Notes: a model not told the origin generated them from the letters alone. DNA of 64,000 nucleotides from Chryseobacterium sp. IHB B 17019 (GCF_001456155.1 NZ_CP013293.1:744001-808000), one strand, 5' to 3'; counted from the stretch's first letter, positions 28,398 through 37,988 are shown. Numbers and translations: made by a program.

Positions 28398-30611
28398 TTA
28401 ATTATCGATGGCTTGCATAAATAATTTAGTTTCAAAGAAAGATTTCAGCAAAACATCTTCTACTTCTTCCAAAGCTTTTTCTGATGCCGGATTTTCTTCG
28501 GTTGTTAGTTCTAAAATATCTAATTTTTCCTCTAATAAATGAAGCAAACCCATTATTGCCACACTCGATTTCAAATCGTGTGCTTTCAATTTTAGTAATT
28601 CGAAATCTTTGTTTTCATAAGCCAGTTTCAGTTCCTGCAAATGAGTCGGGACATTATCTAAAAACTGCTGCGTCACGGTTCTTTCAAAATTTTTGTCGCC
28701 ATTGCTGATAGACTTCAAATAAGTAAGGTCGATGAACTCGTAATTAGAAGCTGTTTCTTCAGCTTCTGTTTCGGTTTTTTCGTTTTCTTTCAATCCGAAA
28801 TTGGAAATTAGTTTGAATAATTCTTCCTCTATGATAGGTTTTGAAATGTATTCGTTCATTCCACGGCTCATACATCTTTCGCGTTCGCCCGCCAAAGCGT
28901 GTGCGGTCATTGCGATGATTGGCGTGTTCAGTTTAAGTTCCTCACGGATTGTTTGTGTGGCCACGTAACCGTCCATTTGTGGCATTTGGATGTCCATTAA
29001 AACCAAATCACAGTCGTTGTTTCTGAGAAATTCTACTGCTTCCAGACCATTGTTTGCAGTTTCAAAATCGACGTTCCATTGTGAGAGAAGATGCTTCATC
29101 AGATTTTGATTGATAGCGTTATCATCCACGATTAGCACTCTCAAAGGCGTATTTGTTTTATCTTTAAAATAATCTATATCAATTTTAGGAATTACATTAA
29201 GCTGTTCTTTCTCAATTGTGTAAGGAATATAAAAATGGAAAGTGGTACCTTTTCCCTGCTCGCTTATCACTTCGATATCACCATTCTGCAACTGAATCAG
29301 GCTTTTCACAATCGATAAACCAAGTCCGGTTCCTCCGTAATTTCGTGTCGTTGAATCTTCGCCCTGATTGAATCTTTCAAAGATTTCAATGAGTTTTTCT
29401 TTATCAATTCCGATTCCCGTATCAGAAACTTTAAAGCCAACAATGACTTCGTTTTCGGTCTGTTGTTTATTGTAAATTTCGATATTGATAGTTCCCTGAT
29501 GCGTAAATTTGATGGCATTTCCGATGAGGTTGACCAGAATCTGAGTCAGTCTCGTGGCGTCGCCATTCAAAGTATCAGGAATTGAAGTGTCGATTTTGCT
29601 GGAAATCGTCAATCCTTTTTCTTTGGCGCGTTCCATAAAAAATGTTTCAATAGAATTCGCTAATCCACTGATGCTGAACATACTTTTGGTAATACGCATC
29701 ATACCGGCTTCGATTTTCGATAAATCGAGAATATCATTAACAATTGCCATCAGATTCTCTCCTGAACGCTGAATTGACGAGACAAATTCTTTAGAGGTTT
29801 CATCCAAAGGTCTTTTTTGTAAAAGGTTTGTAAAGCCGAGAATTCCGCTCAAAGGAGTTCTGATTTCGTGGCTCATATTGGCTAGGAAATTTTCTTTGGT
29901 TTGCGCGGCAACAGAAGCTTTTCTCTCCGCAACATCCAATTCCTGAATCAACAATCGCTGACGTTTGAACTGACGAAGAATGTGATAACCAACGATTGAA
30001 CCGCTTAAAATCAAAAGAATCAATAAGGAAATATCATATAACCTTGCTTTTTGTCCCATCGCTTCAGTCTCTTTGCTGAGGTCAACCATATGAAGTTTTC
30101 GGCTTTCGTAAATTTTTGCAGTGATAGAAGTGATTTCGTTCGAAATTTTTCTAGCTCTCGGGTTGGCAATGGAAGTGTTGTCGTCCATATTTCCAAGGGT
30201 GTGATAACGGAACAGTAATTTATCCTTCGTTGTTTTCTTTTCCATCGCAAGAACGCTCAATCTGTGAATCAGCTTTTCTTCTATGTCATCTGAATTGTCT
30301 TTGGAAAGTGAATCCAGAAAGTTTTCTATCTGATTAATTTTCTGGTCGATTCCTTCAAGATGAGTGGTGTCATTGGTCGCAATAGAAGCTCTGATTCTGC
30401 TTTCCACGCCGAGAATATCACGGTCGATTTCACGCAAATGATTGCTGGAACGTAATTCGTTGAGAAGTCGGTTGTTATTTTTAATGAGTTCTTTGGTATT
30501 TTTAGCTGAGTTGATTTGAACTGCTATCAATAGGAGAGAACCCGCAATAAATGTGAGGATGATGAAATAGCTGAACCGTCTGTTTCCCATTACTGAGGAT
30601 ATTTTTTTCAT
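28398..30611 (-). CDS. Hybrid sensor histidine kinase with REC and HPt domains
   Basis: 737 residues. Two membrane helices (about 14-32 and 192-210) enclose a 160-residue helical periplasmic sensor of CHASE3-like character. Then HisKA with NFLANMSHEIRTPL (His248 is the phosphate site), HATPase motifs (NLIGNAIKFTH, DTGIGI, GGTGLGLSIV), and a receiver domain (VLIVDDNAINQN, with Asp in LVLMDIQMP, then MTAHA and SKP). A C-terminal HPt domain carries LKAHDLKSSVAIMG, whose His is the final acceptor. All relay residues are present, so the protein can pass phosphate internally; the output partner is not adjacent. A LytTR regulator gene lies 334 bases upstream. Confidence 0.93.
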   Translation of the reverse strand: MKKISSVMGNRRFSYFIILTFIAGSLLLIAVQINSAKNTKELIKNNNRLLNELRSSNHLREIDRDILGVESRIRASIATNDTTHLEGIDQKINQIENFLDSLSKDNSDDIEEKLIHRLSVLAMEKKTTKDKLLFRYHTLGNMDDNTSIANPRARKISNEITSITAKIYESRKLHMVDLSKETEAMGQKARLYDISLLILLILSGSIVGYHILRQFKRQRLLIQELDVAERKASVAAQTKENFLANMSHEIRTPLSGILGFTNLLQKRPLDETSKEFVSSIQRSGENLMAIVNDILDLSKIEAGMMRITKSMFSISGLANSIETFFMERAKEKGLTISSKIDTSIPDTLNGDATRLTQILVNLIGNAIKFTHQGTINIEIYNKQQTENEVIVGFKVSDTGIGIDKEKLIEIFERFNQGEDSTTRNYGGTGLGLSIVKSLIQLQNGDIEVISEQGKGTTFHFYIPYTIEKEQLNVIPKIDIDYFKDKTNTPLRVLIVDDNAINQNLMKHLLSQWNVDFETANNGLEAVEFLRNNDCDLVLMDIQMPQMDGYVATQTIREELKLNTPIIAMTAHALAGERERCMSRGMNEYISKPIIEEELFKLISNFGLKENEKTETEAEETASNYEFIDLTYLKSISNGDKNFERTVTQQFLDNVPTHLQELKLAYENKDFELLKLKAHDLKSSVAIMGLLHLLEEKLDILELTTEENPASEKALEEVEDVLLKSFFETKLFMQAIDN

Positions 30612-30944
30612 AAGCGCTTGTACTTATTTGGAATTGTTGAAAACCACTTTAGAATTGTAAAGCCACCCCGTAAAAAATCCTTTGAATTTTCGCCATCAGT
30701 GTCTCAATATTTTTTATTTATTTAATTGATTCGGCGAATCTCGTTCCTCGATTTCCAGAGGAGGGGAATTTTTACAGTCGAATTGGAACGTTGAATTGTC
30801 GCAGCCCGACTTGAGCGGAAATCCTTTTTTGCTTGTTCTTAAGTTCTATTTAAACTGAAATCTTGTGCAAAAAAGATTGGGAGCGGAAGGCGGATAAAGC
30901 TGCCCAAACCTAACAAAGTGGTTCGACGTAGTCAAATAAAAATT
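30612..30944. other. Spacer with split copy of the CACCCCG/GAGGGG repeat
   Basis: It contains agccaccccgtaaaaaatcc (30661) and, about 90 bases on, ccagaggaggggaattttt (30754-30772). These two ends match the repeat inside the nucleotidyltransferase gene at 58981-59020. No open frame. Confidence 0.6.
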
Positions 30945-31640
30945 CTAAAAGACATTCATTCTCGTGTTGAGAGCCTTTCTGTAAGCGTCAGCGACGGGAA
31001 TAAATTTTCCGTTTATCATAATTCCGCCGTCCTGAAGTGTGTCTATCTTGCCAACCGAAACGATGTATGAGCGATGAACTCTGATGAAATGGTCTTTTGG
31101 GAGACGTTCTTCCGCTGTTTTCATCTTGCCATGGATGGCAAACATTTTTTCCCTTGTGTAAAACTTCACGTAATCGCCCATTGCCTCCGCATAAAAAATA
31201 TCGTCGAGCTTCAAACGCCTTGTGATATTGGAATCTCTTACGAAAAGGAACTCATCTTTGGTCACTTCAACATCTTCTTTTCTGCTTTCCAAAATCGATT
31301 GCGCTTTGCTTACCGCCTGTAAAAATCTTGCAGGCATTACGGGTTTCAGGATGTAATCTGCGATATTCAGTTCGAAAGCTTCGAGTGCGTAATCCTTATT
31401 TGAAGACGTAAAAATGATGATGACATCTTTCCCTGCAAGGTTTTTGGTGAGTTCGATTCCGGTCATTTCCGGCATTTCGATATCGAGAAATATCAAATCT
31501 ACCTGATTGTTCTGCAAATGATTGTAAGCTTCAATCGCGTTGGAATATTCATTGACAATCGTCAAATTCGGGACTTGTTTTGCCAAGTGTGCGAGCGTGG
31601 TTCTTGCGATATCATTATCATCAACAATTAAGGCTTTCAT
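30945..31640 (-). CDS. LytTR-family response regulator
   Basis: 231 residues. The receiver domain (1-120) has MKALIVDDNDIAR and the acceptor Asp in LIFLDIEMPEMTG, with TSSNKDYALEAF and YILKPV as switch Thr/Ser and Lys. The LytTR DNA-binding domain (about 135-231) reads FLFVRDSNITRRLKLDDIFYAEAMGDYVKFYT and HFIRVHRSYIVSV. The partner kinase is usually a His_kinase-type sensor next door, but none is here. The nearby hybrid kinase has its own REC and HPt domains and could feed this regulator. Confidence 0.93.
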   Translation of the reverse strand: MKALIVDDNDIARTTLAHLAKQVPNLTIVNEYSNAIEAYNHLQNNQVDLIFLDIEMPEMTGIELTKNLAGKDVIIIFTSSNKDYALEAFELNIADYILKPVMPARFLQAVSKAQSILESRKEDVEVTKDEFLFVRDSNITRRLKLDDIFYAEAMGDYVKFYTREKMFAIHGKMKTAEERLPKDHFIRVHRSYIVSVGKIDTLQDGGIMINGKFIPVADAYRKALNTRMNVF

Positions 31641-31694
31641 AGGGATAGTTTATTATGGTTGACACAAATATAATTATTCCTTTCCTTATTTTCT

Positions 31695-32171
31695 TTAATT
31701 TCTGAAGTAAGAACGAATCATCCAAGCCATTTCTTCGTGCGTTTCTATCAGGCTTGTGATGAAGTCGCTGGAACCGTAATCTTTGTATTTTTCAGCGAAA
31801 GGTGTAACATTTCCTCTAAGAAAATCGATGATGCTTTCGTGGTCTTTTAGTAAATCTTTCATAAAGCCTAATCCGTCATTGGCTCTGTCGCTGTATTCGG
31901 TAAGGTGCGTCAATTCAAGATAGATCTTCATTGTGGCAGGTGCATAATGTCCGATTTTTCTTAGACGTTCTGCAACGCTGTCAATCAACTCGTCCAACTG
32001 TTTGTACTGTTCTTCGAAGAAAATATGGTTTGCGTGGAAATTGTCGCCAGTCACGTTCCAGTGAGCGTTTCTTGTTTTGATGTAAAGTACAGTTTCGTCA
32101 GCTAATAATTTTGACAATTGTTCTGCAACAGCTTCTGTGTTTTGTTCTGTAAGTCCGATGTTTGTTTTCAT
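31695..32171 (-). CDS. dps: Dps-family DNA-protection ferritin
   Basis: 158 residues, the usual Dps length. The ferroxidase-site signature is complete: NAHWNVTGDNFHANHIFFEEQYKQLDELID with His and Asp/Glu ligands shared across the dimer. LAERLRKIGH-type VAERLRKIGHYAP follows. Dps forms a dodecamer that oxidises and stores iron with H2O2 and shields DNA in stationary phase. A single gene; no OxyR-like operator identified. The start at 32171 gives a normal N-terminus (MKTNIGLTEQN) with few basic residues, so DNA binding may be weak. Confidence 0.95.
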   Translation of the reverse strand: MKTNIGLTEQNTEAVAEQLSKLLADETVLYIKTRNAHWNVTGDNFHANHIFFEEQYKQLDELIDSVAERLRKIGHYAPATMKIYLELTHLTEYSDRANDGLGFMKDLLKDHESIIDFLRGNVTPFAEKYKDYGSSDFITSLIETHEEMAWMIRSYFRN

Positions 32172-32752
32172 AATTTTAAGATTTAAGTAAGAGCGGTATT
32201 GCTCTTTTTCTGATGTAAAGTTCAGAATGAATCTTAAAAAAATGATGACTTTTTCGGTGAATGGGCAAAATGAGTCGGTGAATTCAATTTTTAATTAAGT
32301 TTCATAATTAATAGAAAAATTATAAAATGTGATTTATTAAACTGGTTACATGTCAAGCACTTTTATCGTTATAAATTGTGATATCAAAATTAAACAATCA
32401 ACAAAAAAGGAAAACAGAGTATTAGGACTTGCGCCACATCACAGCAATTGTAGACAATCAAAAAGAAATTTAGATTTTTATACTCAGGTTTTATCATGTT
32501 AAATATCTCATTTTTTAGAATTGCGCAAGATTTTAAAGAGATAAAAGGAAAAATTTTTCACAGCTTGGGCAGCGTTAACATCAATGGAAAGAACTTTTTA
32601 TAGCGAGGTTGAAATCATCAATAAAAATAATGTACCTAAAAGAGGCATTTTAGGAATGATGTAAAAAAAATTAACTTTTGCGTAAAGAATGAATGTTTGA
32701 ATAGATTTTATGAGAGCTTTATAAAACATTATTCTGGTTTACTCTGACATAA

Positions 32753-32792
32753 AAAAACAAAAAAACAGCTCCATTTAGATTAAAATGGAGCC
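32753..32792 (-). terminator. Terminator beside repeat copy D
   Basis: GCTCCATTT and AAATGGAGC pair around AGATTA. The T run lies on the minus strand (TTTTTTTG). Confidence 0.7.
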
Positions 32793-32801
32793 ATTTGGCT
32801 G

Positions 32802-32872
32802 TGTGTGACCTTAACGAGCGTATCTTCAAACACTTTTATCGATGATTTGGTTCGATTGAGTCAAATTAAACA
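32802..32872 (+). repeat. Dispersed coding-like repeat, copy D (second half only)
   Basis: The best preserved copy of the second half: frame TSVSSNTFIDDLVRLSQIKQEL. As with copy A, a hairpin terminator lies directly upstream. Confidence 0.7.
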
Positions 32873-33294
32873 AGAATTACAAAAACTCATTTTTAACAAA
32901 TAATTTCTTCTAGTTCTTGTCATATGTAGTATAATTTTAAAAATTAATAATAATCGCCTAAAGCCTATATAGCATATAAATATTTTAAAATTGATATCAA
33001 AATTTTATTAACACAAGAGTTCATCAATTATAGAGCTATATTCTTAAATCAAGAAGATTTTAATATCAAAAAGTTTAAGGACAATTGATTTTAATTTCAC
33101 GATCCGCCAGATCCTTTGACGCATCTACTACATAACCGATGTAAGGACCATTTCCAATTTTGATCATACGGCAAGCGTATAGCTAATTATGAAATTAGAA
33201 CTATTTTTAGTATTTATAAAAATTGGGTTTAATTGTTAACAGTCAAACCCAACCTTATCTGCATTTACTAATATTTTAAAGTATAATATTTATA

Positions 33295-34479
33295 TTAATT
33301 TTTCAGTTTAATTTTTACTGATCTAATTTGATTATCATGATCTACATATTTCAGTATTACGCTGTTTTTTCGCTGGAGCAACTGGTCGTATGTATAAATG
33401 TCTTTACTTACAATATTATTAATAGATACAATCTTCAGCCCTTTTTCCAGTCCTTTTGTATGAGCGTCGGAATTTTCCATAACATTTGATATTATAATAT
33501 TGCTTCTATCTTCTGTATACTCGAAAGAGAGAGCTTTAGCTAATGGTTCAAAGTCTTTATTAAAAAGGTCGTTAGGCTTTAAATAAAGATTTTTATTCTT
33601 ATAATCCAGTATAAAATTAAACCTATTAATGATCTCACTTCCAAGGATCCCTAAAAGATTATCTAAAGAACTGACACCCTGTTTATCCGAAGATAAAGAA
33701 ATCCCTAAATTTTTATTTTTAATTGTAGTATTACCTAATTGAATACTTTTAATAAGTCCTTTACTGTAATTCGTATTATTGCTCAGATTGCGACTGCTGT
33801 ACGATACTTTTTTACCAATCTTATTGAGCAAATCATTTTTCTCCTTATAAGGTGTATTTACCAGAAGAGTAAGCCTTGCACCGCTATCAAATAGTACGTC
33901 ACCTGAAAATTTTTCATTATTTTTCAGTTCAAAGGTAATTCGAACTTTAGGAATGCCGGAGAAAAGCTCAAAAGGAATCTTTTCGTAGCTATCATAATCT
34001 ATAAGATCATCAGGCTTGTACAAATTCATGGTCTGTGTTTCAAAATCAATTTTAGTGAGATAATTTGTTAAAATCGCAGCACCAATGATTCCGTCAAACT
34101 TTTTCTCATAGGATGTATTAAGCCTTGATAAGTCATCTAAAACAATATTTGTACTATCTATAAATTGATTTCTATCAAAAAATATTTTTTGATTGGTCAT
34201 TATATCGTAAAGTTTTTTCCCTCCAGCTCCGGTCACTTCTGTTTGGTAATTAGCTTTAAGATTATATTTTTCTGCTATTTTTTTATCTAACAGAGTAGTG
34301 CCTGCTCCCGTATCGAAAAAAAAAAGGAGACTGTCTTTTTGATTTTCCATAGGAAGTTTTATAAAAATAGCTTTTTTGTCTTTGGATAATTCGAAAGATA
34401 GTTTTATCTGTTGTGCGTAACTATTGACTGCACCGAAAACGATTAAAAAGAAAATTAATTCTTTATATTTTATATTCAT
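33295..34479 (-). CDS. Secreted retropepsin-like aspartyl protease with PDZ domain
   Basis: 394 residues with a signal peptide (FFLIVFGAVNSYAQ). Two aspartyl-protease lobes: FFFDTGAGTTLLDKK (Asp56) and VLFDSGARLTLL (near 198), each with the D-[T/S]-G signature, so one chain carries both catalytic Asp residues. Residues about 320-394 form a PDZ domain (IISNVMENSDAHTKGLEKGLKIVSINN) that probably binds substrate C-termini. It is likely periplasmic or surface-associated. Bacteroidota carry several such proteases of unknown substrate. It stands alone; a scrap of a second copy lies at 1358-1435. Confidence 0.88.
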   Translation of the reverse strand: MNIKYKELIFFLIVFGAVNSYAQQIKLSFELSKDKKAIFIKLPMENQKDSLLFFFDTGAGTTLLDKKIAEKYNLKANYQTEVTGAGGKKLYDIMTNQKIFFDRNQFIDSTNIVLDDLSRLNTSYEKKFDGIIGAAILTNYLTKIDFETQTMNLYKPDDLIDYDSYEKIPFELFSGIPKVRITFELKNNEKFSGDVLFDSGARLTLLVNTPYKEKNDLLNKIGKKVSYSSRNLSNNTNYSKGLIKSIQLGNTTIKNKNLGISLSSDKQGVSSLDNLLGILGSEIINRFNFILDYKNKNLYLKPNDLFNKDFEPLAKALSFEYTEDRSNIIISNVMENSDAHTKGLEKGLKIVSINNIVSKDIYTYDQLLQRKNSVILKYVDHDNQIRSVKIKLKN

Positions 34480-34625
34480 AATTTATTTTTATTTTATAAA
34501 TTGAGCTGTTACCAGCATGTGTATTAGTTATCCATTATTATGTACCATTAAATTATTTTATTGCAGTTTATTTGAAAATTAATTCGATGAGCAGAAGTAA
34601 AAAATTACATGTTTAATTTTTATTT

Positions 34626-35627
34626 TTAAGCACTTACAACATATTTTTCTATGATAGGTCTATCGCTAGATTCATCCCAAATTAATTTCCAGTTTTCTGT
34701 TTCAATAACATTAATTTCTTTTTGGCTTTCTTTTTCTTTGGCTTGTAGATGCACTTGAAAACGTATATCAAATCTATTCCTTTCAATTTCCTCGATTATT
34801 ACATTTTTAACTTCGTGTTTAATTGGAACTTCTAGTTTTTCTTTTATTGCGTAGTACCATGCATTAAACTCGGTGTGTCCTTTCATATTGCCGTATCCGG
34901 GAAATGTGAATTCTATATCTTTATGAAGGTATTGAATAAAGTAACCGTTTTCATCTAATCTGTCAAAATGGCTAAACCATTTGTGAATAAAAGTTCCCAC
35001 CTTTTCTTTATTCCCTTTAGAAAACTCCTGAATTTTTTCAATTAGTTTTTCTGCATGAGCCATAGCATTTTCTTTTACTTCCGACATGGAATTGTATATT
35101 TCAGGTACATAAGCATTTCGATAAGAGTACAAAGGCTGATTATAAATCATTTGTATATGATAAATCGACTGCTGCATTGGTTTTAAAATATCTTCTATAC
35201 TGAAACGATTATACCCAAGAGGTGTAAAAGACTCTTTTGAACCACCCAAAGTAATACTTTGTAAAAAATGTTTGCCTTTAAGCTTATCTCCTCCTGTACC
35301 ATAAGCGAATCCCCAAGTCATCACATCATCAAAATACTTTTTTAAAATAGAGGGTGTATAATACCAATAAAGAGGATGTTGAAAAATTAAAAAATCAGCC
35401 TTAAGCAAAGCAGCTTGCTCTGCCTCTATATCAATTTTATAATCAGGATATAACGAGTCCAGATGACGCACCTCTAACTGAGATTCTGGGATTGTTTTTT
35501 TTATATGTTCAATAATTGTTTTATTGGCTATTGAATTCTCTAAGTCCGGATGCGATAGTATGATTAAGATTTTCCTGTCATTACGGTTTAAAGAGTTGGT
35601 GCGAGTCGTTGAATTTTTTGTTTTCAT
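34626..35627 (-). CDS. NAD(P)H oxidoreductase fused to a SnoaL-like domain
   Basis: 333 residues. Residues 19-205 are a flavodoxin-fold NAD(P)H dehydrogenase of the MdaB/KefF type: KILIILSHPDLENSIANK, LIFQHPLYWYYTPSILKKYFDDV and GDKLKGKHFLQSITLGG, with FMN and quinone contacts typical of the family. Residues about 210-333 form an added alpha+beta-barrel with SnoaL/NTF2-like look (FIHKWFSHFDRLDENGYFIQYL, FTFPGYGNMKGH). Usual family members stop near 200 residues, so this is a fusion. It is divergent from an HxlR regulator with overlapping promoters, so it is probably induced by a redox-active or toxic quinone or aldehyde. Confidence 0.85.
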   Translation of the reverse strand: MKTKNSTTRTNSLNRNDRKILIILSHPDLENSIANKTIIEHIKKTIPESQLEVRHLDSLYPDYKIDIEAEQAALLKADFLIFQHPLYWYYTPSILKKYFDDVMTWGFAYGTGGDKLKGKHFLQSITLGGSKESFTPLGYNRFSIEDILKPMQQSIYHIQMIYNQPLYSYRNAYVPEIYNSMSEVKENAMAHAEKLIEKIQEFSKGNKEKVGTFIHKWFSHFDRLDENGYFIQYLHKDIEFTFPGYGNMKGHTEFNAWYYAIKEKLEVPIKHEVKNVIIEEIERNRFDIRFQVHLQAKEKESQKEINVIETENWKLIWDESSDRPIIEKYVVSA

Positions 35628-35654
35628 TTTTTTAAACTATATAAATTATAGTTG

Positions 35655-35674
35655 CAAAACTATTTCTATATTTG
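35655..35674. promoter_or_regulatory. Overlapping divergent promoters, oxidoreductase and HxlR genes
   Basis: TATATTTG (35667-35674, plus strand) and TAGTTTTG (35655-35662, minus strand) both fit TAnnTTTG and lie only four bases apart. RNA polymerase can serve one side at a time, and HxlR bound here would affect both. Confidence 0.55.
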
Positions 35675-35720
35675 AACCCAATCAATAACTGTCAAACTTG
35701 ATAGGTTAAAATAATTTGAA

Positions 35721-36095
35721 ATGAATAGGAAAACATCTTCAGCCAATGAAATTAATAAATTGAAATTCCATTGTGAGATGGACGTTGCCATGCATTATGT
35801 GGGTGGAAAATGGAAAACGGTAGTGCTTTGGTACTTAATAGAGGATAAAAAAAGATTTAACGAAATAAAAAAACTCATCCCAAACATCACCGAAAAAATG
35901 CTTTCAATTCAATTGAAAAGTTTAGAAGAAGACGGGATTATAAAAAAGGAAGTTTTTAATGTAAAACCTCCTTTAAAAGTAGAATATTCATTAACTGATT
36001 TTGGTAAAACACTTATTCCTTTATTGCAATACTTGGTTACTTGGGGAGGTTTTGTTGTAAAAGAAAAATCGCACTCAATACACACAAAACAGTAA
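35721..36095 (+). CDS. HxlR-family transcriptional regulator
   Basis: 124 residues. Winged helix of the HxlR type: MDVAMHYVGGKWKTVVLWYL (GGKW is the family hallmark), RFNEIKKLIPNITEKMLSIQLKSLEEDGII and VKVEYSLTDFGKTLIPLL. There is a Cys near the N-terminus (FHCEMD), which in several HxlR proteins (for example HypR, YodB) senses quinones or oxidants. Divergently transcribed next to a quinone-reductase-like fusion gene, it is its likely regulator. Confidence 0.93.
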   Translation: MNRKTSSANEINKLKFHCEMDVAMHYVGGKWKTVVLWYLIEDKKRFNEIKKLIPNITEKMLSIQLKSLEEDGIIKKEVFNVKPPLKVEYSLTDFGKTLIPLLQYLVTWGGFVVKEKSHSIHTKQ

Positions 36096-36149
36096 TCCCG
36101 AAAGCATAGATACTGCAGATATTTAACCGAAAATATCAATACGGATACC

Positions 36150-36960
36150 TTATTTTCCATTTTTAACTACCACAAAACCATAATCGAATTTATATTCCAT
36201 CGTTGACCGGCCACCTCTATCAATCAAGTTTTTCACCGAAAGAGGTTTTGAACCTAATTTATTTAGATAAACAAGATCAGATGGCATGTTTACGCCTTGT
36301 TCCAAGGTTGAAGTTGCAAAGCAAATTTTACACAACCCTGCATTTATGTATTTTTCAAGGATACTTCTAATTTTTCAAGGAAGAGAACCGTGGTGAATTA
36401 CGATACCTCGTTTTAAATAGCTAATAAGTTTCGAATAGTAATCCTTATTTCTATCCGTGGTACCTCCCGTATATTCAGTAAGATCTTGTATGTAGTCATT
36501 TACAATTTCGTCACTGTATTCATTACATAACTTTATATAATCTTGAAATTCTGTAAATACTTTATTATTTTTTATTGAAACCTTCGATTCAAAAGGCGAC
36601 AAGACTTTGAAATTTCCCATAACGAATTTGTCAATACCAAAATGGTGGAAACTTGAAGATGATTTTTCATGATGAAAAAAGAATTGACCAACATTCTTTT
36701 GAACAAATTGCCTGAAATTTCCACTATTAAATTCGATATTGTTTTTTAGAAATTGAGCTTCGGGGTTTCTAACAAAAGGATGTGCAAATACAAAAGTAGA
36801 ATTTGGAAAATTTTTATAACAACGTCTTACCATACCATCAAATAATAGTCCTCATGTAGATTCTTCATTGGACAATTGGGCTTCGTCGAATAGAAACAAG
36901 TCGATAACAATGATAAAATAAAGTAATTCTAAAACAGACTCGATTAGCCCTCTTCACCTC
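36150..36960 (-). pseudogene. Ski2-like DEAD/DEAH helicase remnant with nonsense codons
   Basis: One reading frame carries several helicase motifs but is cut by in-frame TGA codons near 36856 and at 36375. Upstream of the first stop lies Walker B LFLFDEAQLSNEEST (motif II, DEAQ). Then LLFDGMVRRCYKNFPNSTFVFAHPF (motif III region), GIVIHHGSLP (motif IV), CFATSTLEQGVNMP (motif V) and KNLIDRGGRST (motif VI; the first Arg-Ala-Gly is altered). The C-terminus is lost at 36150 and the Walker A part is missing. Helicases of this kind occur in phage-defence systems such as Hachiman (HamB); no hamA-like gene is present, so the assignment is only to the helicase family. Confidence 0.75.
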
Positions 36961-37190
36961 TCGTTCAAATCGTTTAGAAAGGTTATGAAGACAGAGAATC
37001 CCATTATTTGTTTAGTATTTTGCATTAAGCTAACAGTTGCTTCAAGTAGACGAGGTCAAGCCAAATAAAACAATAATAAGTTATGGTTAAAGAAGTTTGG
37101 CTGTCAATTAGACTACAATATTTTCCATTTCGACTACATCTGGCAAAAAACAATAAGAGAATTTTGTGTTTCAATATAAAAAAATAAAAT

Positions 37191-37940
37191 ATGGAGACAA
37201 CGAAAGAAAAAATTGAGGGAAAGGTTGTAGTTATTACAGGAGCAAGCAGTGGAATAGGAGCTAGTATTGCATTGAAACTCTCTCAGTACGGAGCTAAAGT
37301 GGTATTGGGCGCGCGAAGAAAAGACAAACTAGAGGAGTTGGCTGCACAGATCAAAAAATCAGGTAATGATGTGGAATATTCCACAACGGACGTTACAAAA
37401 TCAAAGGATTTGATCATATTAGTCCAAAAGGCAGTCGATACTTTTGGTAGGGTGGATGTCATCATCAACAATGCTGGTGTCAGTCAATTGAGCAGAATTG
37501 ATGATTTAGATATTGACGGCTGGGATCAGATGATCGATATCAACCTTAAAGGGGTATTATATGGTATGGCAGCTGCAATTCCTATATTTAAACAGCAAAA
37601 AAGAGGGCACATTATCAATATCATATCAACTTCGGGAATAAAAATAGTACCCATGCAAGGAGTGTATGCGGGGACAAAAAATGCCATCCGAACCATTGGA
37701 GAAGCTTTTCGTCAGGAGTCGAACGGTGAGATCCGTATCACGGGCATTTCTCCTGGTGTCGTAAAAACAGATTTTGCAAATGGCATTAAGAACGACCAGA
37801 TGAAATTGATCATTAAAGAAAATATGGAAAAACTGGCGATAGATCCGGTTGCAATAGCCAACGCTGTGATATATGCAATGGAACAACCTATCGATGTAGA
37901 AATTGGTGACATTGTTATTCGTCCTGCCATACAAAATTAA
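37191..37940 (+). CDS. SDR-family NAD(P)-dependent oxidoreductase
   Basis: 249 residues. VVITGASSGIGASIALKL (TGxxxGxG cofactor site, with ARRKDKLE favouring NADP), NNAG motif in VIINNAGVSQ, the catalytic Ser in NIISTSGIK and YAGTK (YxxxK). Typical classical SDR length. Substrate unknown. It is 48 bases upstream of an AraC-family regulator on the same strand; such SDR/AraC pairs are common, and the regulator may control this gene. Confidence 0.95.
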   Translation: METTKEKIEGKVVVITGASSGIGASIALKLSQYGAKVVLGARRKDKLEELAAQIKKSGNDVEYSTTDVTKSKDLIILVQKAVDTFGRVDVIINNAGVSQLSRIDDLDIDGWDQMIDINLKGVLYGMAAAIPIFKQQKRGHIINIISTSGIKIVPMQGVYAGTKNAIRTIGEAFRQESNGEIRITGISPGVVKTDFANGIKNDQMKLIIKENMEKLAIDPVAIANAVIYAMEQPIDVEIGDIVIRPAIQN

Positions 37941-37988
37941 CGTGATCAGAGGAATTCAACAATATAAATCGTAAATTTATCAGGTCAA

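Larger units (their letters stand above)
32172..33294. other. Long intergenic region with gene scraps
   Basis: No intact gene. Contents: a plus-strand scrap near 32500-32660 (FRIAQDFKEIKGKIFHSLGS, then another frame with EVEIINKNNVPKRGILGMM), a minus-direction terminator at 32753-32792, repeat copy D, and a minus-strand C-terminal scrap at 33075-33172 reading MIKIGNGPYIGYVVDASKDL and ending NCP. None is assignable to a family. Confidence 0.55.
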
